Positions 42,780-55,459 of a DNA stretch of 64,000 nucleotides are shown one piece after another. A model generated the notes under the pieces. It made no database searches and was not told the DNA's origin. It was given only the letters and a program-made list of their open reading frames with translations. The translations under genes were made by a program, and so were the position numbers. The stretch covers positions 297,893,072 to 297,957,071 of the forward strand of contig NC_057814.1 in assembly GCF_018294505.1 (NCBI RefSeq). The letters are read 5' to 3'. The DNA comes from Triticum aestivum (taxonomy: Eukaryota > Streptophyta > Magnoliopsida > Poales > Poaceae). Each line of letters starts with the position of its first letter. Positions within the stretch are counted from its first letter, which is position 1.

Positions 42780-45700
42780 CTGACTGCCTGTAGGATTACC
42801 AAGCCAAACTGGTCGAAGTTGAGTCTAGAAATGCTTTAGTTATATGTAGGGGAATTTATTGTGGGATGGAACGTAAGGCTCTTTTTACTCCTTTACCTTA
42901 TGCCCTTCTGATCTGAGTCATCCTCTTCTCTTCTACGGGGATTAAGAACTAGGCTTCTCATCTTTCTATCAGGATCACGTGTTACTAATCCGTAGACTCG
43001 TAGGATTGCTGGTCTCAAGCCTCAGTTCAGTTTCTACTACTTTGATATTGTGATGTGGAGTGGTCATGCCACAATTTTGCAGGATGTCTCAAATCTTTTT
43101 GAGCATTTACAGCCGTTATGCTGTCCGAGTCATCCCAGGTCTCTAAATAGTCTGATGCATTTGCAAATCCTTTTTTCCCGTTTCCGATGTCCTTCTGGGC
43201 CAGATTAAGCACACCAAACGGTCTGTTGAGGTACTTCGTTGCCTCGACGTATATGTTGAAGCCATTATTATGACCCCAGTCGTCTTAGAGAACCACTCGG
43301 TAATCTAGCAATGCTTTATATCCCCAGTGTGATGATGCTGGCCATTATTCTCGAAAGCATCTCGTGATGCTACTTAGTAGTAGGTATTCTACTCCTGGGT
43401 TTTGAGCCCAAAATTCACCCTACTCACTTCATGTTGATAGTGTTTTCTAGTTCCTTTAGGATATTAGTAACCTTTGCGATAGTCCTCAAGGTCGGTGGTA
43501 AATCCTTCTTGCAATACCATGAACTACTTATGGCAGAAGTTCCTTGTTGAACCAAAACATCACAATAAGAGTGCTCTTGAGAAGTTCTCCATTCATAATT
43601 GGGAATCTACCAGTCCTTCCTTTTCTGCATGGGTTATCCAGAAGAAACATGTTGAACTTGGTTCGACATGCTAATCCATGCATCCATAACTCAGAAAATC
43701 ATATGTCCTTTGAGTTGTCCCTCATTAGCTGTTTTCTCACCTCTGTCTATCAATTTGTTGTCAGGAGTAGTCGTGCACTCGTGTTATCGATGCCTACTAT
43801 TCTTGTGGTCCGTCAAGCCGTTCTAACTCAGAGTGACTAGGAGAAACAAACTCCAGTACCTCATCCATTTCTAGGATTGGGTCAAAGTAGTTGTATTCCG
43901 CATATCAAAATGCCAATCTAGCTTTTGCTCTGTTCTACCTTGGAGTGTTACCATCTTTATGTCAAGAGTGTCATGAGAATCGCACCACCTCTTATGAATT
44001 CTTGACGCAGTAATACTTCTTGCCATCATTGTTCATTCCTCGGTTGCGTGTTATTGTAACCGGAATGCCGACAAGTGTACTGTGATGTGCGAAATCAATA
44101 CTCCTAGCAACTCCGTTGCTTGGTAGTTAATGGAAAATATTCTCATTCTTAGCGTGTTGTTATTAAATCATCATCCTAAGATTGATCGTGCTACCTAGTC
44201 CTTATTTCTGGTGCACTCTTGGATCAATGAGTTAGGATTGCGTCAATCCCTCACTCTTTTGATCTTATCATCTTGCCCTAAAAAGCAAGGTTGTTCTCGA
44301 GCTTAGTAACATATCGGTGGTTCGTGATTTTCCGAATATCTTCTCGGAAGTATTACCAGGTTGTCCCCTGACTGTTATGTTGAGCTCGTGATAAAGTTGG
44401 TTTTCCTCTAAACTAGCCATTCTCCAAGAATCTGTGTTGGATACCCCTGAGCTAGTTGGTTAAGCTAAACAACAACTTGGAGAGTTGGAAGATAAAATCT
44501 TTATCCGACTTAGTTCATTCCAAAGGGATAACTCTTTGTATGTGTGTTGAAGAAAGATGATATCTCCATCGATTGGTCCTCGTGATCAGTTGTTGGATCT
44601 ATTGCCTTGTCAAAACTTTGACTTGAGTATGGGCTATCGTCAAGTCAAATTAGAACCAACGATGTTCGTAATGTTGTTTTACTCGTGGTTGATCCCTTGA
44701 GCATACACCATTACATCTTTTGGTCTGACCAATGCTATCACCATGTTCACATGATGGTGGAAGTCCAGTGATATGGAAATTCCGATGAGTTGCGGTTGAG
44801 CCCATCAACAACATTTTGTCTCCCCCATGATTCATGTTGAACATCCAGCTAGTGTTGGAAACTTGTGAGCAATGCTTTCGTGATCCGTTCATGAAGCATA
44901 TGTTTGGATGAAAGAAGCAATTTCCTCTAATACGTGTGCATTTGATGCGAGTTGCCGCCGTGAATTAGAGAAAGCTAGTTTTGCTTCCTATGGAATCATC
45001 CCAAGTCGGTCATGCATGTGCGAGGTACTCTATGGTTTGATAGGTTGGCCGCCTCCACTCCATATGTGTTTCCTAGCACACCAAGCCACTGATTGACTTG
45101 TTCAAGGAAAAGAAGTCTATGATTGGGATCTAATCCATGGACTTGTGTAAGACTTCAAAATCCTTAATGATGGATCCTAACCAGAATTCGATAGTGTTTT
45201 ATTGTAAGACTACCACGTGGTCATGCTTGTCTGGGACAGCGTGTTCACATGTGTGTAGCAGAACCTGCTCATGTTCTGGAGCTTGCTATCGTAGTTCATC
45301 TCCCGAGAATCTCGCAGCGTCATCTCATCGGTTGTGTTGCAAACTTTCCTTTTCAGGCACGTGGATGTCTGAAATATCCCTTTACCAACCAGATCTGAAT
45401 CTCAGGCAGATACGATGGTTGGAACATTCCCAGTATTTGCATTTTGTCCCCAGCTTGCACCGCCATTGTACCAAATTTCCATGGGCTGCACTTCTCAGTA
45501 ATTGTTGTTCAGGATCATCTTCAAAAGTGGTCCTACCATAGGTCCCATCCACTTCTGATGATAAGCAAAAGTCATCCATTGCGTTGTCTTCAACAAGGTA
45601 GTCCACATCATCCACTCTAGTTTGAGTATGCCACTCTTTCGAACTCCATCAAATGATCGTTTGTAAATTGCCTTAGGCTGGTAAGAAGAGTTCCAATGAT

Positions 45701-46136
45701 CTCCGTATCAAAAGTAATTCTTTTTGCCATTTAGGGGAATAACTCTATGAGTCACCTCCCTCAAGGTTCCCCGTTGTGCAATCATGGCAGTTAACTCCTC
45801 GCTACGTCATGATCGAGCGTGGATTTGTTGCCTACCTAGTGGATCCTCATCATCTGTTACACTCCATCCCTCTAGATGTATGTTTCGTGTCTTAGCTCAA
45901 GAGATGTTTTATATATCACCCCAAGAGTTGATCTTGAGTTGCCTGATCTTCGAGAAGATCGATTCCTATAGAGTTCCTGTCCATCGTCATCGTGTTGGAT
46001 GAAGATCTCGAAAGGAAGGACGCCAAGATCGATCTGAAGCAATGGATCATGAAGATCATGTTAGCTTGTATCCCCTCTGTCTTCTTACCTCACCTCTTGA
46101 ATCTCGGGACGAGATTCCTGTTTAGTGGCGGTGAGT
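42780..46136 (+). pseudogene. Decayed internal region of element F with pol traces
   Basis: No long frame. Recognisable shreds of chromovirus pol are VVRDFPNIFSEVLPG (about 44320), a FDLSMGYRQVKL-like RT motif (about 44618-44655) and TSFGLTNA (about 44715-44745). The end CTCTTGAATCTCGGGACGAG (about 46095) matches what usually follows pol before the 3' LTR in this group. The region is 3.4 kb, shorter than the roughly 5 kb of intact relatives, and gag cannot be found. It is far more decayed than the LTRs around it. Confidence 0.7.
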
Positions 46137-48101
46137 TGTCACATCCCTAGTTCTGGCATGCTCTGAGCTAGCTAGTCTTGTGTTGCATCATGTCTTAAAT
46201 TTCTGAAAGTTGAACTGAGGTTCGTTGAAACCCTCAGAATCAGTTAAAAAATAATCAACATTTAATTCTCATCAAATGAGTCCAAGGAAATGTTCCTGTT
46301 ACTCTGTGAAAATATTGGTAAGAGGTAAAATTCAAACCAATATTTTTGGAATCACAGAAATATTTATTTTGGGCCTTTGACTTAAATCAATGACATATTT
46401 GAGTTGAATTTATTTCTATTATATAAGAAATAAAGTTCAAATATTTTTGTAAGTTGCCTATGACCTTGGACTAGTTTCTGAGCTCACATAACAATTTACA
46501 GAAAGTTCAAAAAATGATTTGATGTTTTAAATCAAATCAAAACCAATTGTAGAAAATAGAAAACATTAATAAATAGAAAAACCAGAGAGAGAGAGAGAGA
46601 GGGACAGAGAGGGTTTTACCTGGCGCTCACCTGGCCTAGCCCAGCATGGCCCAGCCCATTGGCCTTTGCCAGTCGTCCTCCCGCCAGTCGGACAGGGCAC
46701 GTGCCCGATGCGCGCGTGCGCTCCGCGCGCCATGCGAGCTCCCTGCCTGCCTGCGTCCCCGCTGCCCTGGATGCCTCCACGAACTCCATGCAGCATCCCC
46801 GACCACCCCTCACTCTCTCTCAAGCTCTTCCCCCTCCTCTGCTCTCTCTCCCTCCCATGCTCGAGAGCAGCTGTCGCCGCCGCTCGTCCTTGCCGTGACC
46901 ACCGCCTCCCCCTCGCCCCTCAGACGTGCCCGGAGCTCCGCCTTGACGTCCCCGTCTTCTGCACTGAGCCAAGCGACGCCGGAAGCTCTGGAACGCCGCC
47001 ATTGCCGTGTCCTTCAACCTCGGTCCGCCGAGATCGCCGGCGACCGTGCACCACCACAAAATAGTTACTTGCAGTCATAGTCTAGGATAGCCACTGAGTC
47101 AAAGCTGGCTTGCTGCAGTCAAACTCCACCACCCCTTTTGTTGATACTGATGCATATGTAGCTAGTTCTAATGTAAGTCTTGCTGGGTACATTTGTACTC
47201 ACGTTTGCCTATTTTATGTTTTTGCAGAGAGACCCCAGTCTCACTAGTAGTTCTGCGTGGACTTCGATGTTTAGCTTGTTACCTCAGCTACGATCTTGTA
47301 CCCATGGGAGGGTCTTGTAGATAGTCAGGCTTCTCAGCCTTTTCCATTTGTAGTTGTCTGTACTCAGACATGTTTATGCTTCTGGTCGATGCTTGTATGC
47401 TCTGTATGTTGGGTCATGAGACCATGATTGTAATACTTGGCTCCTCGGAGCCTAATGAATAAATATTCGAGTCGTAGAGTTATGTTGTGATGCCATGTTG
47501 TATTTACACATATCGAGCATATTGTGTGTATGATTGAAATGCTTGGTATGTGTGGGATCCGACAACCTAGTTGTTTATCCTTGGTAGCCTCTCTTATGGG
47601 GAAATGTATTCTTGTGCTTCCATGAGCCATAGTAGTCCGCTACAGCCCGGTTCACCGGAGTCCTGCTAGCCCAGCACTACTGCTCCAGAACACTTGACTG
47701 GCCGGCATGTGATTCACTTCGTTCCTGTGTCTGTCCCTTCGGGGAAATGTCACGCGGTGACATCTGGAGTGCTGCCTAGCCTGCTACAGCCCGGTTCACT
47801 GGAGTCCTGTTAGCCCAGTGCTACAGCCCGGATTCGCACGCTGCTGACCGACATGCTCGATGTTGATTCATGTATGCCTGTCCCCGTAAGTTTGTGCCAC
47901 TTTGGGTTCACGGCTAGTCATGTCAGCCTGGGTTCTCTGTCATATGGATGCTAGCGACACTATCATATACGTGAGCCAAAAGGCGCAAACGGTCCCGGGC
48001 CATGGTAAGGCGACACCCGTGGGAATACCGTGCGTGAGGCCGCAAAGTGATATGAGGTGTTACCGGCTAGATCGATGTGACTTGGAATCGGGGTCCTGAC
48101 A
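46137..48101 (+). repeat. 3' LTR of element F, with a 2.19-kb internal deletion
   Basis: It matches the 5' LTR from its start to 47052 and again from there to its end. The bases matching 39524-41714 are missing. The join lies in GTGCACC (47046-47052), while the 5' LTR has GTGCACC at 39517-39523 and GTGCGCC at 41708-41714, so the deletion used a 7-bp near-repeat. Confidence 0.92.
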
Positions 48102-48106
48102 GTGCA

Positions 48107-49101
48107 ACACGCGCGTGGAATGATTCCATCACCATTTCTGACGCGTCTGAATCAGAACACTCTGTTTTTGTTATGATTGTTGTGCCAGAACATCATAACA
48201 TTGAAGGTCAGGAAACTGAAGAATCACTCAGTGTCTCTGTTGAAGTTCACAACCAAGGAATTTGCTTCGGCCTCTCAGCTCAACGTGATCTGCTTATGTC
48301 TCTCCTACTGGAGAATCCAGTCCCACGCCAGCAGCTCAACACAGCTCTCTTTTCTGCTATGCACCCTCTGATGGCTTCGTTTGGACCATGGCACAATGGT
48401 TTTGGTATGAGATAGGATAGCATTTAGGTGACAACGCAGGTTAATCTGGTTGGTGGGGGTATTGAGTTCACCCAGGTAGCCTGTCAACAGACCTCTACAA
48501 CTAGCTTGGTTGCACGCATTTTTGAACTCCCCACCATCCAGTCAGCAAATTCAGGCTTTGATACACCGTGGTGAAACCAACTGCTCCACCTCCAATGCTC
48601 CAGCCCATGGAAACACCTGCAGAGTTGGTTGCGGTCCCATATTCAGAGATGGTGGAACAATTTATCACCCCTACAGTCTCTGAGTCTGCAGATACAATCT
48701 CAACTGACAACCTGATGACCATGAACTGTATGATGCCATTGGACATGGTTGGTTCGAGCTCTGTGTCATCTGCCATGCATACACAGAAGTAGTGTAAGGG
48801 AAAGATGCAGGCACCTGTGGATACTTCCACTCTTCGTCGCAGCAATAGGAATAACAAATATGATGGATTCCGTGTTACCCAGACAACTGATTCGCGCCCA
48901 GCCAAATCAAAGGTCAAGCCGTGCGTCATCCCATCTGCTGCAACTGCTACTTAAGATGCAATCACTATGGACTCTACCTCTAAAGATCAGCGTGTTGTGG
49001 CTCCTCCACCAACTCCTATTCCAGCAATGCAGGCCATTGGAACGCACATGTGTGCGATCCCTATAGAGGAGCTGACCATCTCGGCTCTTTCTGAGGAGTA
49101 A
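48107..49101 (+). pseudogene. LINE ORF1, C-terminal part
   Basis: It resumes after F's target duplication. Readable pieces are NDSITISDASESEHSVFV... (48118-48415), MVKPTAPPPM... (48568-48789) and STLRRSNRNNKYDGFRV (about 48830-48875), with a final SALSEE-stop at 49099-49101. The S-T-L-R-R-S-x-R segment is usual near the ORF1 end in cereal LINEs. Stops at 48413, 48790 and 48952 and a frameshift interrupt it. Confidence 0.65.
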
Positions 49102-49167
49102 AGTGTTCTTTCTTCACCGCGCTCGCTCTCTGAATTGGCTTTTATTTTCATGGTACTTTTGTAAAAC

Positions 49168-52100
49168 TGAAATGTGCTCTGTTGGAACGTACGCGAGCTT
49201 AATTCCCCTGATAAAAATCTAGCACTCGGTAATGCGATCAATGTGAGTGGGTGTGCGGTTATTTGCTTGCAACAATCTAAGATGTTTATGTTTGATGTTA
49301 CATCTTTAAAAGCTCTATGTCTGCGGCGCTTTGATCAGTTTGCTTTCATTCCATCTCAAGGGGTGTCTGGTGGCATTATTACTATCTGGAATAGTAGTAT
49401 ATTCTCGGGCATGGTATTTTTATCTGAACCATTTGCGTTAGGGTAGAATTCACCTGCAGCAATCTAGTCACCATTGGAATCTAGTCAACATTTATGGCCC
49501 TTGTCAAGGAGAACCACAGATCACATTTACCAATTGGTTGTTTAACTTGGATATTCCACCACCTGAAGACTGGCTTTTACTTGGTGATTTCAATTATATT
49601 CGCTCACCTGGTAACCGCAACAAACCTGGTGGTAGTGTGCATGGTATGTTTACTTTTAATGATTTCATTCGTGAACAAAACCTCACTAAACTCCCCATCA
49701 AAGGGCGAGCATACACATGGTCAAACATGCAACTACAACCACTGCTCGAGCAGCTCGATTGGTTCTTCACGATGCTTAACTGGACTTCATCGTTCCCCAA
49801 TACAATAGTGAACCCGCTAGGGAAGCCGGTATCAGATCATACACCCTGCTCAGTTATTATCCAAACAACGATCCCAAAAAGTAAACTCTTCAGGTTTGAA
49901 TCATACTATATTGCTCACCCAGGTTTTATGGATGTGGTAGCTCAAGCTTGGAACCAGCCAACTAAGTTTAATTAACAAGAACTCGAAGGTTGCAGCCAGA
50001 CTAGGCCAGAAGCTCAAAGCATTTCGATATGATCGTAAACAATGGAGTAAGAAAATTTCCCGCCTTAAGATTGCCATTGAGAACACAAACAAAGCCCTTC
50101 TAGAGCTGGATAATATAGAAGACTGCCGCATACTTACTACTCCTGAAAGGAATTTCCATAACATACTTAAAAATCATCTGATCAAACTATTGCAATACCA
50201 AAAGGAATACTGGCGGAAACGATGTATGATCAGATGGATTCTCTTTGGCGATGAGAATTCCAAGTTCTTTCAGACAGTAGCAATTGAAAGGTATAGGAAA
50301 AACTGCATCAACATCTTGAAAACAAATGACGGAGTGGAGGTGGACGATCATGCTGGAAAAGAGTCCATCCTCTTTGAGACCTTCAAGGACAGAATGGGAC
50401 AAGCCAATCCTCAACCTATGAAATCTAACCTAGACAAACTACTGTGTGGGAATGTGGTCTTTGACAACCTCATTGCTCCTTTCACTCATAAAGAGATAGA
50501 TAATGTTGTGAATGAAATGCCCCCCGATCGAGCACCAGGCCCCAATGGTTTTAATGGGTCTTCTTGAAGGCTTGCTGGCCAATCATCAAATAGGACTTTT
50601 ACCTTCTCAGTAATGAATTCCACCAAGGAAACCTTAATCTGGAAAGCATCAATGCAGGGTATATCACTCTGATCCCGAAGGTCAACACGCCAGAAACTGT
50701 CAATGATTTTCTGCTAATAACCCTCCTCAACTACTGCCTAAAACTGATAACTAAGATACTAGTCAGCCATCTGCAAAAAATCATTCTCCAAGTCGTGTGC
50801 AGGAATCTATATGGCTTCCTTCGTGGGAGATCAATCCATGACTTCCTTGCCTGGGCCTTCGAATACATCCACCAATGCCAGACCTCTAAGAAAGAGATAG
50901 TCCTCCTAAAACTGGATTTTGCCAAAGCATTTGACACCATTGAACACTCGGACATGCTTTTGAATATGAAAAAATGGGGTTCCTGCCCAAATGGCTTGAT
51001 TGGATGGAGAGTATATTTTCATCTGGAAAATCTTTAGTTCTCTTAAATGGAGTACCGGGCCGTCAATTCCACTGTAAGTGTGGTGTGCGTCAAGGGGATC
51101 CAATGTCTCCTTTGATCTTTGTCCTGGCAGCCGATCTCCTTCAGACTGCTATCAATGAAGCGCTAGAGAAAAACCTGATCAAACACCCAATTCCTCCTAA
51201 AGGTGATGCAAAATATCTAGTGATTCAATATGCAAACGACACAATAATTGTTCTAGCTGCCTGCCTTGATAAAGCTGCTAAGATAAAACAAATTATTGAA
51301 GATTATGCCACCTCTATAGGTCTCAAGATCAACTTTCACAAATTTACTCTTGTGTCCATTAACACACCAGCAAGAAAATGCAATGACCTGGCCACTGTAT
51401 TTGGTTGTACACAAGCAAGAATGCCTTTCACTTACCTAGGTTTGCCTCTTGGCACCACTCGGCCCTCTGTTCTTGACATGACACCCTTTGTGTGTAAAGC
51501 TGAAAGGAATATCACTACGGCCATGTCACTCATGTCTTATGCTGGAAAGCTAGCCCTACTCAATTCCCTCATTACCTCGCTTGCCATCTACCCCATGGGA
51601 ACCCTGCGTCTCCTACCTAAAATACTTGCTCAATTGGACAAAATATGCAGACATTGTCTTTGGAATAAACTGACTTCAAATGGAGACAAAAACAATTCTT
51701 TAGCTGCCTGCGACATGGTCTGCAGACCCAAGAAGAGTGGAGTCCTTGGTGTCCTCAACTTGAGAGTACAAAATGACACCCTACTACTCAAATTCCTACA
51801 TAAATTCTACAATCGAATGGAAATTCCGTGGGTACAACTCATTTGGGACACATATTATGTTAACTCTATCCCACATGTCATAGATGCTTGTGGCTCCTTT
51901 TAGTGGCGCGACCTAATCCACCTAATGCTAGTCTACCGTGGCATCCCCCAAGTGCAGGTTAAAAGTGGTGCTTTAGCGCTGTTCTGGAAAGATGATTGGA
52001 ACCAGGCCATCTATGCTGAGAAATATCCATGTGCATACTCATACGTCAACGCTGAAGACTTGTTTGTCGGGGCTTTCTTGACTACCTCTACTCTCCACAC

Positions 52101-52828
52101 AACCTTTCATCTCCCACTCTCTTTACAAGCCCATGAAGAACTCAAACTACTCCAAGCAGAAATGATCACAATGACTTTGGAAGAATAGAATGATATCTGG
52201 ACCTACTATTTGGGCCTCGCATACTTTCAAGGCTGCTGCATATTATCAATTCTTCTTCCTAGACATTGTGGCCCATGTGGCTTTCCGATGGCTATGGAAA
52301 TCTAAGTGTACACCCAAGATCAAGGTTTTTGGTTGGCTCCTACTTTTAGATCACCTAAACACAAGGAATATGCTGAAGAAAAAACACTACAACGTAGGTA
52401 CCAACCAGGATTGCTTCCTATGTGGCCTACATGTTGAAGAAATTGTGGAACACCTCTTCTTCCATTGTAGCTTTAGTAAGGAATGTTGGCGGCTTTTGAA
52501 CATTACATGGAATGCACAAGGCAATAGGCTGGAGCTTGTGGAACACATGAAGGCACAACAACAACGAAAAATGATCATGGATGTCTTCTTGACCGCAGCC
52601 TGGAGTCTTGGAAAGAGCGCAATAATAAATACTTCAAAAAGGTGTCACCTTCCATATCATCATGGTATAGTAAATTCGAGAGTGACTTTGGTAATGTACG
52701 ATATAGGCTGCCGGATCACAAAAGACTTTTTGTATCTGCCATTTTGCAAGGCTTACCTTAGCCCCCCCCCACGACCACTCCTTCACCTACTGTGGATAGT
52801 TAGGCATAACCCCCCTCCCCCCATGTAA
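49168..52828 (+). pseudogene. LINE ORF2: endonuclease-reverse transcriptase, inactivated
   Basis: Endonuclease: LCWNVRELNSPDK (49174), CLQQSK where the catalytic Glu of the usual LQE motif is Gln, LLLGDFNYIRSP (about 49573), and PVSDHTP (about 49828). Reverse transcriptase: APGPNGFN (about 50535), LKLDFAKAFDTIEH (about 50905-50945), GVRQGDPMSPLIF (about 51085-51120), and YAND at 51229-51240 in place of YADD. The tail has a zinc-finger region with CFLCG...EHLFFHC (about 52410-52475). Frameshifts occur near 49440-49540, 49970, 50565 and 50980, and stops at 51901 and 52186. It is plainly dead at several independent points. Confidence 0.85.
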
Positions 52829-53090
52829 TCACTACCACTGTAACTGTGCCATGTTGATTTAATATAAATGCAGTAGGAGCCTTTTCTACTGTCCTAACCT
52901 TCAAAAAAAGGTACAGTAGGCATTGTGTGAGGACAATTATGAATCTTGTGTTTGACACAACCAAAGTGAATGATGTGCTTTATCATACTAACCTATCTCA
53001 CGAAGTTTCGTTAAGTTTTGTGAGATTGAAGTTTTCAAGTTTTTGGTGAAATATCAAAATGAGGAGAATAAGGAGTGATAAGACCCTAAG

Positions 53091-53174
53091 CTTGGGGATG
53101 CTCAAGGTACCCCAGGGTAATATTCAAGAAAGATCCAATCAACTAAGCTTGGGGATGCCGTGGAAGGCATCCCC
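53091..53174 (+). other. Paired hairpin module 1 in element E
   Basis: The first hairpin is imperfect (53091-53116). The second, 53151-53174, is a perfect 9-bp stem GGGGATGCC/GGCATCCCC with loop GTGGAA. AAGCTTGGGGATGC occurs at 53088-53101 and 53145-53158. Confidence 0.7.
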
Positions 53175-53820
53175 TCTTTTGTCTTCAACATTATCGGTAA
53201 CCTCACTTGGAGCTACATTTTTATTCGGCACATGATATGAGTTTTGCTTGGAGCGTCATTTTCTTTTATTTTGATTTGCTTGATGTAATTTAGAGTAATG
53301 TTTTGCATCTTTCATTTCAATAAAAATGTCAAGTATAGCCTTTACCATGCTTATTTTGCAAGTCTATATGTTGCTGTTTGAAAACAGAAAGTTTTCTATC
53401 ATTGTCTGAATTCTTCTGGAAAGTCAGAATGTGATAAAATCTTGAATTTTTTACACAATAAGATAAAAAATCTATAGTGTGGTAATTTTTCAGAATTTTT
53501 GGAGTTAGAGAAGTATGAATCTTCTTGCATTCTTTACAGACTATCCTGTTTAGACAGATTGCTGTTATGTTTGCATTGTTTGCACATGTTTGCTTGTTTA
53601 ATGATTCTATTTGAGGATATGACTATTAACTATACAGAGGCAATTAGTATGCAACGTTAAGTTATAATTTTAGTGATTTGCTACAGTAGAGAATGATATG
53701 GTTATTGCATTGATTTATGCTAACTTATCTTACGAGTTCTTGTTGAGTTTGTGTGGATGAAGCTTCTGAGATTTAGGGAAACCGTGATATAAAAGGAATT
53801 AAGGAGACACAAAAGCTCAA

Positions 53821-53905
53821 ACTTGGGGATGCGCAAGGCATCCCAAGATAATATTTCAATAAGTCTCAAGCATCTAAGCCATGGGATGCCCCGGTAGGCA
53901 TCCCA
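53821..53905 (+). other. Paired hairpin module 2 in element E
   Basis: First hairpin: CTTGGGGATGC/GCATCCCAAG with one bulged base and a short loop (about 53822-53848). Second, 53882-53905: perfect 9-bp stem TGGGATGCC/GGCATCCCA with loop CCGGTA. The outer pair of the second stem is T-A here and G-C in module 1, a compensatory change. Confidence 0.7.
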
Positions 53906-55459
53906 CCTTTCTTCATCAACAATTATTGGTTAGTATTGGTTGAGCCTAAGTTTTTGCTTCTTCACATGATGTGTGCTATTATTGGAATGTCATTTTATTT
54001 TGTTTTGCTTGATTTTTTAATAAAATACTTAAATCTGAAAGTTTTTAAATGAGAGAGTCCTCAGATAGCTACCCATTTACTTAACTACTCGCTTGATCTT
54101 CACTTGTATCTTTTTGGAGTAGTTTTTCATTTACTCTTCTGCTTCACTTATATCCTATGAGTAAATTGTTGAATGAATTGAATGTCATGAAGTTGAAATT
54201 ATATGTTCATATCATGCCTAGTATTAGCTTCACATCAGGTTTAGAAAGTGAAATCTTTTGAAGCTTGACAATCACAATATTGGTCATACAAGCAATTCAT
54301 GAATGATTATTACAAGGAAGGGAACTTTCACATACAAATATAGTATCTTGGACATCTTCTATGATTGTGAATACCCATTAATTATTTTCAAACTTCAGCA
54401 AGTTATTTTAAGTTGGACAAGGAAGATAACGTAATGAGTTATGGTTGTTTATATTTGCATAGAAGTTATATTGTTATGGATCCTCCAACATGTGGTGTTT
54501 GCTTAGGATCTTTTGCTAGCCAAAAATTCGTACTAAGTAGAGATACTACTCGTGCATCCAAAAACCCTTAAACCCATTTTCTTGCCATGAGTGTCCACTA
54601 TACCTACCTATCGATTGAATAAGATCCTTCAAGTAAGTTGTCATCGGTGCATAAAGCAATAAAAATTGCTCCTAAATATGTTTGATCTTTTATTGTAAGG
54701 GAAAATAAGCGTTGTACAAAATTGTGATGGCAAAGTAATAAAAGCGACGAACTGCATAATAAAGGTTGCTATCATAAGGGGCAATATAACATGACGTTCC
54801 TTTGCATTAAGAGCTTGCGCATCCAAAAATAAAAAGCGCATGACAACCTCTGCTTCCATGTGCGAAGGGCCTATCTTTTTCTCTTCAGTATTTACTTTTA
54901 TGCAAGAGTCAATAGTATGCATTCTCACTTCAATCTCACTTATTCTCTAGTTGGCAAGGATCATGTGGTGGGGAAAGATCTAGGCGCATATGACCAGTCA
55001 AATATATTTGATCATTAAATATTATTGTTGACAATTATCTCTATGATAAATGAGTTGGGAGGCAAAACATTAAGCCCCCATCTTTCTCTGTTTCGATGGA
55101 TGCCATTTGTTCTAAAAATATGCTTTGAGTACTAGCTATCATAGACGACTATATGATGATTGAGTATGCGGAGATCTTACTTAAAGTTTGTTGAATAAGT
55201 TGAATTGCAATTGTTTGGTGACTGAGAACATAGATTGTCAAGTTTCAAGAGAACGCATTGTTTGAACCATAACATGTGAATTGTTTGCTACGTTATCATG
55301 ATGATTTTTATGAGAAAGAGTTGCTATTACAATGCTAGGAAAAGTGATTGTAATTATCATTGATCAAACTTATGCACTATGCTAGCATTCACACTTTATA
55401 AATGATTTCTTTTATCATTTACCTACTCAGGGATGAGCAGGAATTAAGCCTGGGGATGA

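Larger units (their letters stand above)
38619..48101 (+). mobile_element. Element F: Gypsy retrotransposon with 4.1-kb LTR, decayed internal region
   Basis: 9483 bp, flanked by GTGCA on both sides (38614-38618 and 48102-48106). 5' LTR 38619-42763; initiator tRNA-Met primer site 42768-42779; internal region to 46136 with only traces of pol; 3' LTR 46137-48101, shortened by an internal deletion. Long LTRs, tRNA-Met primer and the pol style fit the Tekay/Del chromovirus group. In the stretches I compared, the two LTRs differ by only a few percent. The solo LTR at 3111 belongs to the same or a sister family. Confidence 0.92.
37320..52909 (+). mobile_element. LINE (plant L1 type), split by element F
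   Basis: A non-LTR retrotransposon with ORF1 (37395-38618 and 48107-49101) and ORF2 (about 49168-52828), ending in a seven-A tail (52903-52909). It is inserted in element E: E-type DNA lies on both sides. Element F is inserted in ORF1 with target duplication GTGCA. Without F the LINE is about 6.1 kb. The exact 5' end and the LINE's own target duplication could not be resolved; I place the start near 37320. ORF1 and ORF2 both carry frameshifts and stops, and two catalytic residues in ORF2 are changed, so the copy is dead. Confidence 0.85.
52910..55459 (+). other. Internal region of element E, after the LINE
   Basis: Non-coding, AT-rich. It contains two diverged tandem modules of about 730 bp (starting about 52915 and 53650), each carrying a pair of hairpins around GGGGATGCC/GGCATCCCC and followed by TTTTGCTT...GTCATTTT-type text. 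The rest (54030-55440) shows no gene; short frames are unsupported. It ends with a degraded polypurine site at about 55447-55459. Confidence 0.7.

Noticed and set aside
44650..45615. Short frames in the interior of F
   Set aside because: Remnant pol sequence in mixed frames; none longer than 134 codons and none with a domain.
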